Source: Lethocerus indicus (lineage: Eukaryota > Arthropoda > Insecta > Hemiptera > Belostomatidae). Taken from it: DNA of 64,000 nucleotides. The stretch is taken from contig JACDQD010000008.1 of assembly GCA_019843655.1 (NCBI GenBank), positions 17,394,442-17,458,441 of the forward strand. Reading direction: 5' to 3'. A program made the position numbers and the translations under genes. Shown in pieces: positions 40,630 to 51,126 of the stretch; the stretch's first letter is position 1, and each line of letters begins with the position of its first letter. A model generated the notes under the pieces. The model worked only from the letters and a program-made list of their open reading frames with translations. It had not been told where the DNA came from and made no database searches.

Positions 40630-40880
40630 GTGGCTTTCTCTATCTCTCTCCCGCTCTCTCTACTTCTCTTCCCCAGTATCAGTATCTGTGGTTCCCTCTC
40701 TCGCTCCCTCTCCAGGAATAGCTCGGGAACCCGGCCAGCCGCAGACGGGGAGAGAGAAAGAGAGAGCGTCAGAGAAAGAGAGAGGGACAGAAAGAGATGC
40801 ATACCATGCCCTCACTTCCCCTCCAGCCATCCTCTCAACACCTCTCGTCTCTTTCTCTTTCTCTCTGTCTTTTTCTTCTC
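40630..40880. repeat. Alternating CT-rich and GA-rich tracts in MEX3 intron
   Basis: CT-rich runs (about 40632-40720), GA-rich runs (about 40749-40798) and a further CT-rich run (about 40840-40880) follow one another. The opposite-polarity tracts could pair in a transcript. Confidence 0.7.
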
Positions 40881-42899
40881 CTTCTTCACTGTTTGTCCTC
40901 GTCCACCTACCCATATTAGGGCTCATCTCCTATACGACCACTTATTCTTGAGCGTTGAATATTGGAAGTCAACAAACTTCCATTTCACATTTGCCATTTG
41001 CCTCCGACCGGTTTCGGATTTACTTTCTGTCAAGTAATTTCTGTTTAGGGTAATTGTTACGAATGCTATTTGATCAGAACCTCAAAGGAGACTGTTGATT
41101 GGAAATCTGTTGTCAGTCATTGTCAGAAACAATATGTACGATGCTTTCGTTGATGCATTTCTTTGTCATATTACGGTTCTGTAATTCTCTCTTATGTCTA
41201 GAAACGGGCACGGAGAATAGTCGATACAATTTTATCGAAACAAACAGAAGAATTCAGTTTGGTACCGATTCACATTAATTCCCTACATCAAACTATTTAA
41301 CCGATTGTATTCAGTGAATATTTAGACATGAAAACTAACCTTTGCATGCTTGATATTTGAATTTTCGATCCAGGGTGGTTTTGGAACACATTAGTCGCGT
41401 TTTTTGGGTTCGTGTTAGTCGGACAGAACTTTGGACGGTGGCTGTTCTTCATTGGGTCAGGGTACCTCTCTTTCAGAACTAGCTCAAAATTGGGCCTTTG
41501 AAGAACCCCCGCAATTTTGTAGTTTTTTTGGCGATGGGAGGGGGTGGGCAAGGAGGTACCTCCCTAACAAGGCACTTTCGCCCCGGGCCTCAAAAACTCT
41601 GGTTCTTATACCTGAGAAACAGCCAGGAGTTTTGGCAACCCAAGGCCGAACGTCCCACCTTTTAGTTATTATTCGGTTTCGATACGGCTTCGTCAGAAAG
41701 TGGCGGTAGTTAAGAAAATCAATGAAACCTCATGCAAGAAAGTATGTTAGAGGGGCGGAAATATAACCTTTGAATTTTGTCATTATCATTGTTATCGTCC
41801 CCCGATAAGTTGTTGGATAGATGGAAGATGGCCCCCAGTGATCAGTTAGATCGGTTAGAAGGGAAGGGGGGTGCTGAGGGCGGCGTAGCTGGGGCCGGCT
41901 GGCATTGACTGTGTCGGCGGCCCCTCTAGACTGTCGGTACAGGTTCAAGGCTCTTGAGCAGTGGAAACCTTCGGCCGACTGGCCATTTCGTCACGCTTCC
42001 TTCCCTGCCTAAAACGCTTTTATATTTTTCCCGTTTCTCTCTTCGTTCCATCTCTCGTTCTATTCGACGCCACATTAACTATTTCTGTTTCCAGATCGAA
42101 TATTGAAATTCTGCGTTATCTCGTTTCGTAGATTTGCTCGGGGCCTGCTTCTGTTCGATTCTTGTCGCAGTTCACGTATCGTTTTCGCGTAACGTTGCGC
42201 AAGTAGGCAATACTTTCAGACCATTCCAGATGTAAAATAGCCTTCAAAATGACCCCGAATTCTTTAATTGGTTTTTTAATTTGGCTGGATTTTTTTCTGT
42301 ATTTCTGTAACGCACATTGAGCTAGGTCGCGGTTCACCGATGGGGCGTGTGAATTGCGCGACTTGTTCCCAAGTTGCTCCAACATGTTCAACGGTTTATG
42401 TGAGGTCGGTTGTGTTGTAGGTGGCATTAGCCGTGGCAAGGTCAGCATACCATTCCCACACTCTCCAGTCCATCGTCCCTCCGGCCCCTAGTGCCGCAGG
42501 GACTAGTCCGTAGTTATTCAGAGCAGTGGCGATAAATTTGGTTTCTCGTTAATTAGCGCATTATTCCATTGATAATAAAGCCTCACAAATATGCAGATAT
42601 AATCTATATTTATTATATTTTCTAAATATCGCCGTATAGAGATAGTCATCGCGTTTGTTGATTTAACAAATCATTTAATTTAATTTATGTGTAGGGGGGG
42701 TTCGGTATTTGTAGTAACGGGTTCGATATTAAACTGCAGGAGAAAAATGTTCAAGTGTTCCCAAAATTATAGCAACCATTTAAAGTAGCCGACTATTTTT
42801 AATGTGGTTATTATTGAAGTTGTTGGAATGTCAAAAAACAATATTTGATTAGAATAATTGATCATTTACATAGTTTAATTCGTTCATTTAACCGGTATT

Positions 42900-42903
<4 letters not shown>

Positions 42904-42948
<45 letters not shown>
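42904..42948. repeat. (TA)n microsatellite
   Basis: About 22 TA units near the 3' end of the MEX3 intron, some 475 bp before the acceptor. Confidence 0.95.
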
Positions 42949-42950
<2 letters not shown>

Positions 42951-43422
42951 TTGAAAGACCGTGACCAAGGTGAAGTTGGGATCTGAAGGACGAACGACGT
43001 TCGTTCTGGCGGGAGGCGCAGCGGTGGCCAGTTCCCCTTCTTGCGCAATCCAGTACAATTGTTTTTGGTCGTCTGATTTTTTTTTTACCCAGACATTCCG
43101 AACCGGCCTCTTTCGTGGATAGGTTCTGCTTAATAATAGAAGGGAAAATTATTGTCTGAGTTCGGGCGTGTAACTTGAAGCCGCCGTGGACATTGTAAGC
43201 GGGCATCTTACCGTCCTCAAACACCCACATATCATTCAAAAAGGTCTTCTCAATGGGCGACACCCTCCCCCGGTTCCTTTTACTAATTCCATGATTGAAG
43301 GTCCCCTTCCTCCTAGGATTATCCGTACATTTACCTTTTATCGTATCGTATCTCAATATCAACTGAAGTATATACACATTTCATCCAATTAGTACATTAC
43401 TGACAATACTGTTTTGTTCCAG

Positions 43423-44417
43423 GCTGCAAAATCAAGTCACTTCGTGCGAAGACGAACACGTATATTAAGACACCGGTGAGGGGCGAGGAACCGGTGTTCG
43501 TGGTGACCGGTCGGAAGGAGGACGTGGCCAAGGCTAAGAGAGAGATCCTGTCGGCCGCCGACCATTTCTCACAGATCAGAGCATCGCGCAAGAACAACCT
43601 GGGCTCGCTGTCTCCTCCCGGGCCGCCGACCAACGTCCCCGGCCAGGTCACGATACAGGTACGAGTACCTTACCGCGTGGTCGGCCTTGTGGTAGGTCCC
43701 AAGGGAGCCACCATTAAGCGTATACAGCACCAGACCCACACCTACATAGTGACGCCCTCAAGGGACAAGGAACCCGTGTTCGAGGTGACGGGACTCCCTG
43801 AACACGTGGAGGCCGCCAGAAGGGATATCGAGGCTCACATAGCTCTCAGGACGGGTACGGGCCTTCTGAACACAACTAATTCTATCATGGACGAAGCGTG
43901 TCCCGAACTACTGGCCTCTCTTTGCAAGACCGGCCTCGGCGGATTGTTCAACTACGTGGACGCTCTCCCCTCTCAAACGGAGAATCCCTTAGGCGGGTTT
44001 TCATCGGCCTTCTCCGCGGCCAGTTCCGGATGCAGTTCGGCCTCCTCTAGTTCGTCCAATTCCGGTGGGACCGGTGGCCTAGGCGACATAGGTTCCATTT
44101 GGAGCATGTCCTTAGATAGGGACGAGGGTATCGGCGATTCGCCTTCTTTCGAGACAGCCACGGCCTCCTCGAGTATCTGGTCGTTCCCGACCGTGACAAG
44201 GCCCTCTCCCCCGACTTCGACCTCTCCCGCCGAGTCTGTGACCGGTGGCAAGCGGGAGTGCATAGTGTGCTCTGAGCGCGAGGTGACCGCCGCCCTCGTC
44301 CCCTGCGGCCACAACCTGTTCTGCATGGAGTGCGGCGAGAGGATGCGCGACGCTCCAAACCCGACTTGCCCCGTCTGCAAACTCAAAGTGTGCGGAGCCA
44401 TCCGTATCCTCTCCTAA
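43423..44417 (+). CDS. mex3: MEX3 RNA-binding E3 ligase, coding exon 2 (rest of KH1, KH2, RING)
   Basis: This exon completes the MEX3 reading frame. It supplies the last two bases of Gly102, then residues 103-432 and a TAA at 44415-44417. KH1 finishes at about residue 154. KH2 spans about 177-244, with its GPKG loop at 193-196. A Ser/Gly-rich linker follows (about 290-320). A C3HC4 RING finger is complete: C381, C384, C396, H398, C402, C405, C417 and C420. The protein ends in AIRILS, matching the AIRIFS-type tail of the family. At 432 residues it is shorter than vertebrate paralogues because the KH2-RING linker is short. Codons are GC-rich compared with the surrounding AT-rich DNA, as expected for a conserved exon. 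Family knowledge: the KH pair binds RNA in the cytoplasm, and the RING gives ubiquitin ligase activity, for example towards RNA-decay factors. No key residue is missing and no frameshift is seen. Confidence 0.96.
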
Positions 44418-44603
44418 GTCGTCCGGCCCTCGCACACTGCCGCCTTTCTTTCTTCCTCCAACTACCCCCTCCTCTATTCGACCCCGAACCCACCCCACGA
44501 CACCCCCCGGATAAACACTCCTCCGGAACGCCGCAGACCTCATATTATACCTCATTCTTGTCGAACAATAGTTAAATAGTTTTCAGTTTCTTAGCTGTGA
44601 AAT

Positions 44604-44655
44604 ACGAGAGAGAGAGTGAAAGAGAGAGAGAGAGAGTGAGAGAGAGAGATTGAGA
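44604..44655 (+). repeat. (GA)n tract in MEX3 3' UTR
   Basis: Runs of GA interrupted by GTGAAA and GTGA units occur about 190 nt after the stop codon. Confidence 0.8.
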
Positions 44656-44919
44656 TATACTTTTAATCAGCCAAAGAGAAAGAAAGGTCCTCCTTACCGT
44701 GGCCAGTTCACCAATTTATAGCGTGGAGTTTATGTATACAACGAAAGTAAATTATTGTATATTTTTATGTTAAATCTTTTTACGTTGTTTTTTAGTTTTT
44801 ATATAATATTAGCGCGAGAGATCGTTTTCCTATTTTTTTACTCGTTTCGGTGATCTCGAATTTTTCTCGGACATTTGTGCTCGAATAATCCTATTTTTGG
44901 AAAAACGAGACCGCGCGAC

Positions 44920-44955
44920 GGTGGCGCTGGTGGTGGTGGTGGCCGCCGCCGCAAC
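44920..44955 (+). other. GGT/GCC-repeat patch in MEX3 3' UTR
   Basis: A GGTGGCGCTGGTGGTGGTGG run is followed at once by CCGCCGCCGC. The G-rich half could form a two-layer RNA G-quadruplex or pair with the C-rich half as a hairpin. It stands out from the AT-rich surroundings. Confidence 0.35.
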
Positions 44956-45154
44956 CCTCTCCTAGTTCCGTAACCCCTTCCTTTATATTTAATATCCGTT
45001 TAGAGAGAGAATACCAAGTTCCATTTACACGACAGACATAAATTATACGGTCATATTTGGAGAGTCATTCGAAATCTCGGTTTCTAGTATTTTTGTGTAT
45101 TGTCGTTAATTTGGTGTGATTGTAGATTTTTATATGATTCAGCACGTGTGACAA

Positions 45155-45185
45155 GAAGGGCTTCCTTTTCCTGGGTTAGCCCTTC
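45155..45185 (+). other. Stem-loop in MEX3 3' UTR
   Basis: GAAGGGCT (45155-45162) and AGCCCTTC (45178-45185) form a perfect 8-bp stem with a 15-nt pyrimidine-rich loop. Beyond one mismatch the stem can continue for three more pairs (ACA with TGT). It lies about 100 nt before the first AATAAA. Confidence 0.4.
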
Positions 45186-45293
45186 GTGTATGTACTACTG
45201 TAATACTACTTATAAACTACATTATTCCGAGGGCAGACGGTATTCGTTTCGGTAGCCGGTGGATCGACCGCGCTAGGTAGATATATAAATATA

Positions 45294-45299
45294 AATAAA
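45294..45299 (+). promoter_or_regulatory. Candidate proximal poly(A) signal of MEX3
   Basis: This is the first AATAAA after the stop codon, about 880 nt downstream. Use of it would give a short 3' UTR isoform that lacks most of the structured and AU-rich elements further on. Confidence 0.4.
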
Positions 45300-45680
45300 G
45301 ATTATATATATTATATATATAACAGATGCCCAGTCTATGTAACGCGTAACAATCTTTTTATACTCTATGTACGTGTGCTAATGCTCCAAACAAAAAATCA
45401 ACCATTCCTTGTTGACTACTAGACTGCGGTAGGTATAGAGAGAATAATGAAACATATCCCAATATATTGTTACAAACTGTTGATGTTTCTGTTTTTTATA
45501 ATGTTCTTTTCATTGTGATATAGCCATAAGTTATTGATAAATAATGGTAGACGACTTTTTAATATTAGTGATATATATAATTCTCTTGGGATCCGTGGTC
45601 TTGCGGTTTAGCAAAGCTTTTTCTAGCAATTGTACTTATTGTGTGTATACGCTGCTAGGATTTGAGTGTCGTGGCTTTTA

Positions 45681-45691
45681 TTAGTATTTAG
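45681..45691 (+). promoter_or_regulatory. MEX-3 recognition element-like site
   Basis: TTAGTATTTAG fits the bipartite nematode MEX-3 consensus as I recall it (DKAG, up to eight bases, then UHUA). A similar site, ATAGTTTTAG, is at 46482-46491. They raise the possibility of self-regulation, but such sites are frequent in AT-rich DNA. Confidence 0.2.
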
Positions 45692-46093
45692 TACCTGTAT
45701 ATTTTATGTTGTTAAATGGTAGTTTTATATATAACGAGACGATGCTCAATCAGACAATGTGGCGTTACAGTACTGTCTTAAACCGCCGGTCGATTCGCCG
45801 AGCTAACCGAAATCTTACCCAACAATACTGTCCTCGATAAATTTACTTATATTTAAAAAAAATTTAAAAAAAAAAGAAAAACAGATGAATATTTTTTCCA
45901 GTATTTGTTTACTTTTATATAAAAGATTGATAATTATTGATAATATTATAAATGTTCTAAGATATTTGTGTTTCTACTATTTTAGTGTTGTGTAATTTGT
46001 ATAATAATGGAACCTGCCACGCCCTCGGGCTAAGAAGTTACGTTAGTTAATTTTGTTTTAAAGTAAATTAAAAAAAAAGAATTTTTGAAAAAT

Positions 46094-46099
46094 AATAAA
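46094..46099 (+). promoter_or_regulatory. Candidate poly(A) signal of MEX3
   Basis: AATAAA is followed within about 10-20 nt by a TGTATATTTTTTGTTGTCTT stretch, a U/GU-rich downstream element typical of cleavage sites. It would give a 3' UTR of about 1.7 kb and would exclude the structured patch at 46319-46400. Confidence 0.45.
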
Positions 46100-46318
46100 T
46101 GTATATTTTTTGTTGTCTTCTATTTTAAGTAGCGTTATGATGAAAAAAAAATTAGTGTTCACTTTTTACTATCGGTGATTCTTATATTGTTTTTTACTTT
46201 TGAGTCTTTGTGAAAGTTTTCGTACATTTATTTTTATATAAATATATATGTATATCACATAGTTGACCGACCTGTTTTAAAGTTTGTTCAGAGGAGGGGT
46301 GGGCGATAGTGAAGCGCG

Positions 46319-46400
46319 ATCACTAGCGGTGATTGACTAGCGGTTAATTAGGCAGCCTCACTAGGCTGGTCTCTCACTATATAGAAGTCGGTTCGCTAGC
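46319..46400 (+). other. Structured GC-rich patch in MEX3 3' UTR
   Basis: Several nested inverted repeats occur in a GC-richer patch within AT-rich sequence. ATCAC/GTGAT flank TAGCG (46319-46333). CAGCCT/AGGCTG flank a CACT loop (46353-46368). CTAGCG (46337-46342) can pair with CGCTAG (46394-46399) to enclose the second hairpin. ACTAGCGGT is also directly repeated (46322-46330 and 46336-46344). A folded RNA element is inferred, not shown. Confidence 0.35.
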
Positions 46401-47336
46401 AACTTAATCTCTCTATGTCGTCAATCTTTCCTCCCCACCCGACTCGACTTTGAACACGCTTTAAAGGAAAAAAAAGGTTATATAGTTTTAGTTAAACTGT
46501 TGATATTTAGATTTTGTTTTCGAATCTCCTTTATTATTCTAGTGTTTTTATAGTTGCCACTATATTAATAATTATATTGAAAATATTATATCCGGTGGAA
46601 ATTAAGCATTTCTTTACCCACCAATGCACAATTGTAAACAAGAGTATTAGTAAGAATATAAATGGTATAGCGTTCTTTTCTATTTTATTATAACTCTATT
46701 ATATTTATAAATATATATATTACGAATATACTATAAATTATAAATATATATATTGTAGCTATAATGAAAAAAGAAAGTATTTAGAGACATGAGAGTTATT
46801 TTTTATGTTAGTATGCTCAATAATGAAGGAAAGGCACAGCTACCAAAGTGTTTCCAAGTTTATCAGTCTATGGTCTTCCCCCACGAAGAAAACCTATCTA
46901 GCCGCCTAATAACGTATGCCGTTTCATTTTCGTCTCTGAATAATCCCCCTCCTCCCGTAATTAAAAGCAGTGTGATGATTTGTATTACAATCGGCTGTTG
47001 CGCGCACATTCTTCTCTACTGAAGAAGCAATTTTTTTTCCATTTTACTGTTAACAATATTCAAGTGTGTATAGTCGTTTCAAGTAGTTTTCTTTCCTCCA
47101 GTTTCTCTGAAAAATCTTTTAAGAACCGTTCTGTTTTTTACAACTCTGCAGTAACGAGATCTGTGTCCCCCACCCCCGCTAAGAGATTATCGCTTGCGAA
47201 GAGTATTCTGAGTATTCCGTTTATTTTATTTTTTTATTTTAGTTTTCCCTATTTAATGTGATTATATATCAACTTTGGAGGTATTTTATATTTTGTTGTA
47301 CAAGAATATATCTCTGTTTGTTTAATTGTTGGCGTG

Positions 47337-47337
<1 letters not shown>

Positions 47338-47364
<27 letters not shown>
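47338..47364. repeat. (ATT)n microsatellite in MEX3 3' UTR
   Basis: About nine TAT/ATT units. In RNA this would be a run of AUU repeats. Confidence 0.9.
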
Positions 47365-47368
<4 letters not shown>

Positions 47369-48499
47369 CGCAAAATATTTGTGGAAATTAGATGTTTTTT
47401 TTCTTCACTTCTCTTTTGTCTTACTATTTAAATTATTGTATTATCCGAGAATAGTAATATTAAATAACGTACCGTAATGAAGTAACGGATACTGCCGAAC
47501 TGGAAGGAAGCCGGTGGAGCTGTCTTAGCTAGCTTTCGACTGATAGATTAATAATAATGTGTCAACATTTTTTTAGGATTGTTAAATTTAATCTTATATA
47601 AATATATATATATATACATATGTGTAAGAAATGATTAAAAAAAATAGGTTCAGGCCTAATTATATATTATTAATATATTTAAATAAATATATATCTAGAT
47701 AAACTGTGGAATGTATCTTTGCCTGAGTTTCCCCTAAAGGGGGACACAGGGCTTCAGGACAGAACATAAAAGAGAACGTTACAGTTTACAAAAAATACTT
47801 TAAACATAATTTAATTAGTGTTTATATATATATGAGAAAAAATTAATAGGTAAATATGTTAGTCGGGGACGTATTGTTTGCAGTAATAAAATCACCTTGT
47901 GGAGACACAAGTGCCTAAAGCAATAAGTAGTGTGAACAAAGCTAACAATGCGTTCCTGAACACAGAGTTTTTTTGTATCGTTGAATTGAGAAACTGCTCA
48001 CCCGATATTATATTGAAATTAAAAATTTAAAAAAAGTGAAAAGAAATCATCAAAATATATAAGTTTTATTACAAATTACAAAAAAATACAAATAAATCTT
48101 TTCTTATTTATCATACAATGATGTGTGATTGCGTGCGTGTGCTCTCTCCTGCCTGTGTATTTTGCGAAAAAGATCATTCGACTGCAGTTGTGTTTTTGTA
48201 ATATTTATCCCGTATATTTTTTAAATAATTGTATTAAATATATAAAGAAGAGTAATAATTTGACAATCAGTTATTAATAAAAGTATATATTTGACATATA
48301 TAGCTGAGTCAGGTTGGTGAATTAAACTGAGAAAAATTAATATATATAAATTTCAAAAGGAAATCCTGTAATATGATATCTGTCAAACAGGGGTCAAATG
48401 ATCAAACCACGCAAAATATGCAATATATAATCTGCCTTTTGCCATAACAATGTGTTACACCCCATTGTCCCCCCTACCGTCATATCTCTCTGTATAAAC

Positions 48500-48507
48500 T
48501 GTATATA
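48500..48507 (+). promoter_or_regulatory. Pumilio response element-like site in 3' UTR
   Basis: TGTATATA matches the TGTANATA consensus of PUF proteins on the sense strand of the proposed long 3' UTR. A second match is at 48943. In AT-rich DNA such matches arise by chance, so this is only a candidate. Confidence 0.25.
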
Positions 48508-48942
48508 TAATTCATCTTGACTCTGTTTTTTCGATATTCTAGATATCAGCAAATGATTTATGCCTGCCCAAGAAAAAACTGGTTAATGTTAACGATTCAA
48601 ATTAATAATTTCATATCAAGAAAACTTTGAAACAAAAGGGTGTGTGAGGAATAAGTGACTACAGCTGTGTACTGCAGTTTGAACGTAGTAGTTTTTATGT
48701 ATAAATTTTCAGAATTTTACTTAGGCTTGAATTGTTATCAGACATATAAAGAGAAAAAAGACATAATTTATCGTCTACTGTTTTCTATTTGAGTTAGCTC
48801 AAAATATCCCAAATTTTAAAATATAAAAGTATAATTTATATCTTTGAACGAATTGCAGAATTATATATGTATAAAAGACATTTTAAAAAGAGCAAATAAT
48901 ATATGAGAAATGGTGCATAATTTAGAAGCTTTTTCATATGAC

Positions 48943-48950
48943 TGTAAATA
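48943..48950 (+). promoter_or_regulatory. Pumilio response element-like site in 3' UTR
   Basis: TGTAAATA matches TGTANATA on the sense strand, about 440 nt after the other match. Both would be present only in the long 3' UTR isoform. Confidence 0.25.
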
Positions 48951-49828
48951 GTTATTTTATGATATTGTTAGGTATCAAACTTTAAAAACAAAAAAAAATC
49001 TAAACAAAATAACGTTGTACAAATATACAGAATCAAATAAGGATAATGCACACTAATATAATCATGAAAACAAAAGGTGATAAATGTTGGTTCTGTTTTG
49101 CGCTGCTAATTGACTGATTGTATGAAAGTGACAAAAATATATTCGAATGCGTTTTCACGTTATATTTTGCCCTTGTATTTAAAACGATTTGGCATACTTT
49201 TACTATCCTGTAATTGTCTTGTGATTAGGTTTAAAGGACTGTAACATCTTTTTTTGCCTTTTTTACTTTGTATGTAACCTTTCTTTATACGTTATACAAC
49301 GTGGTTTACATCCGTAGTGGGCCGATTATACTTTTCAGAACTATTCCCTGTAGTGTCTGGCACATTATTACAGATTTTCTCTGTACGCTCTTATTATATA
49401 TAACGGAACTGGAATTGAAAACATTTTAGAATCAATTTTCCAGGTTTTTTGTGTCACAGGAAATAAAGGTTTAAAATACAGTCCTAGCTGAAATTGGCTC
49501 TAAGTCTGCTCTCCCGATAGTGCCAAAATGCTTCTAAAATGCCGGTTAACACCCCAGATTACTGATAAAAAAAACACTAAAATTGCTCAAACCATAACAA
49601 TAATCCTCCTCAAGACTTCATGACACTCTTAGCGTAAAAAATTATTTGTTTATTAAATGTTAATTATTAAATGGTGCAAATCTTATATTATCTTTATATG
49701 AAAAAACATAATATCATAATTGTAGATCATACTCGTTTTCCAAATTATTCGCTTCTCTTTTTAAGTAGGTTGTAGCGGAAATTCTATTCATAGCACTTCT
49801 TGTTGAATTTTCAGTGAAGCTAATTGTA

Positions 49829-49875
49829 ATACTAATACTAATAATAATAATAATAATATTATAATAATAATAATT
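49829..49875. repeat. (AAT)n microsatellite in MEX3 3' UTR
   Basis: AAT/TAA units with one TATTAT interruption. It is complementary in kind to the ATT repeat at 47338-47364, so the two could pair across about 2.5 kb of transcript. Confidence 0.85.
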
Positions 49876-51120
49876 AAAAAAATAATAGCAGAGTTCCTTA
49901 GCATGTGGAGGTTTTAATGATCTTTATGTACTAAATTGTTGCGTGTTTCTACACTTTTCTACAATGGGGAATCAGTAGTTCATTATTCATTTTTAGAAAC
50001 TTTCCTTTGCATAAAATTTTGAAAAATGTCGATAAAAAATTATTGTGTACCTTGGATGAGACAGTGGAGCCATGCTTGCTGCCAGTGTTTCACACAAAAA
50101 CACAACACATACACAAACACTGTTATATTGCCATTTAAAAAAAGTAAAATACTAACCATTCGTAATGGATTGAAACGAAAAAAATAAAAATAGCTACAAA
50201 AATTTTATAACAAAAGTGTATCCTTATTGCTAACGTAAATGTATATTTTTGATAAATTATTTATGAAATTTATCTAGTCATTCGTAAATATCTCTCTTGA
50301 ATGAACCAATAAGTGTTTAGGAAAAAAACAAAAAAATAAAAACAGTATTTCCAAGCATAGCTCTACTAAATTAAATTAAATGTATGCCCGTGGCTGGCAT
50401 ATAGGTATTGACATAGCAATCAAACACCAATATATAAACTGAGGTTTAGTATTAGTCCTTATTAATGGAGGCACTGACCTAACGTTTAAAAGCTAGGGAC
50501 TGGGTTCTTGCTGTGCCCTCTCTTAATTGAAATTTCCAAGAGCCAAACTGAACATAATCAAAGTGATTTATGAATTTGGACTTAGACTTTTGTTATAATC
50601 CCACTAGCTTCCCATTGTGTTCTGCATAATTATATATAAAGTATATTATATGAAGCGAATATGAATATATATTATATAGATAACCGTGTGTATGTACATT
50701 TTGCAATATTCACCAATAGCTATTTTAGAATAAAGGGTATTTTATACGTAACATATTGTATTTTGGTACTATATTAAACAATATGGATTATTTATTTTAC
50801 AAATATTATAATAATAAAAAAACAGTATTTTATCCAAGTAAAAAATGTTTAAAGTGTTTGATATTCTAATCAGAGTAAATGTACTTTTAATTTTGTACAA
50901 CACCCCCTCACTTATTGCCACTCACTTCATGTTAACCAGTATTGGAGTTTATATTGATAAAAATGAACAAAAACATTTGAGTCGTTTTATATAATAATGA
51001 TAATGGTTTGTACTTAATATAGATAATAATAGTCTATATGTTTTATTACTATATGAATGTTTTGTTTGTAATATCTTGCAGATTATATATTAATATATGT
51101 TTTTTTCACTACATATGTCG

Positions 51121-51126
51121 AATAAA
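51121..51126 (+). promoter_or_regulatory. Candidate distal poly(A) signal of MEX3
   Basis: AATAAA is followed by AT-rich DNA and then GTGTTTGTTTGTTTATTTT from about 51179. This is the last strong signal before base composition shifts back towards the intergenic type. Other AATAAA copies in the block are at 47692, 47885, 48091, 48276, 49462, 50183, 50729 and 50813, so the true ends need transcript data. Confidence 0.35.

Larger units (their letters stand above)
25254..43422 (+). other. MEX3 intron 1 (18,169 bp, phase 1)
   Basis: The donor is GTAAGTG at 25254-25260. The acceptor is TGTTTTGTTCCAG ending at 43422, with a branch-point-like CTGAC at 43400-43404, so the branch A would lie about 19 nt before the acceptor. 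Joining the sites restores the KH1 sequence exactly. Inside the intron I see GC-rich or pyrimidine-rich patches (for example about 27300-27500, 36240-36540, 38100-38560 and 40560-40930), a (TA)n tract at 42904-42948 and a hairpin at 33618-33641. Reading frames over 100 codons exist on both strands (35427-35978 minus, 38120-38650 plus, 34198-34728 minus) but none resembles a known protein. Its length suggests it could carry enhancers, but this is inference. Confidence 0.93.

Noticed and set aside
43973..44555. Minus-strand frames of 100-147 codons under MEX3 exon 2
   Set aside because: They are shadows of the GC-rich KH/RING exon; the + strand frame has full family similarity.
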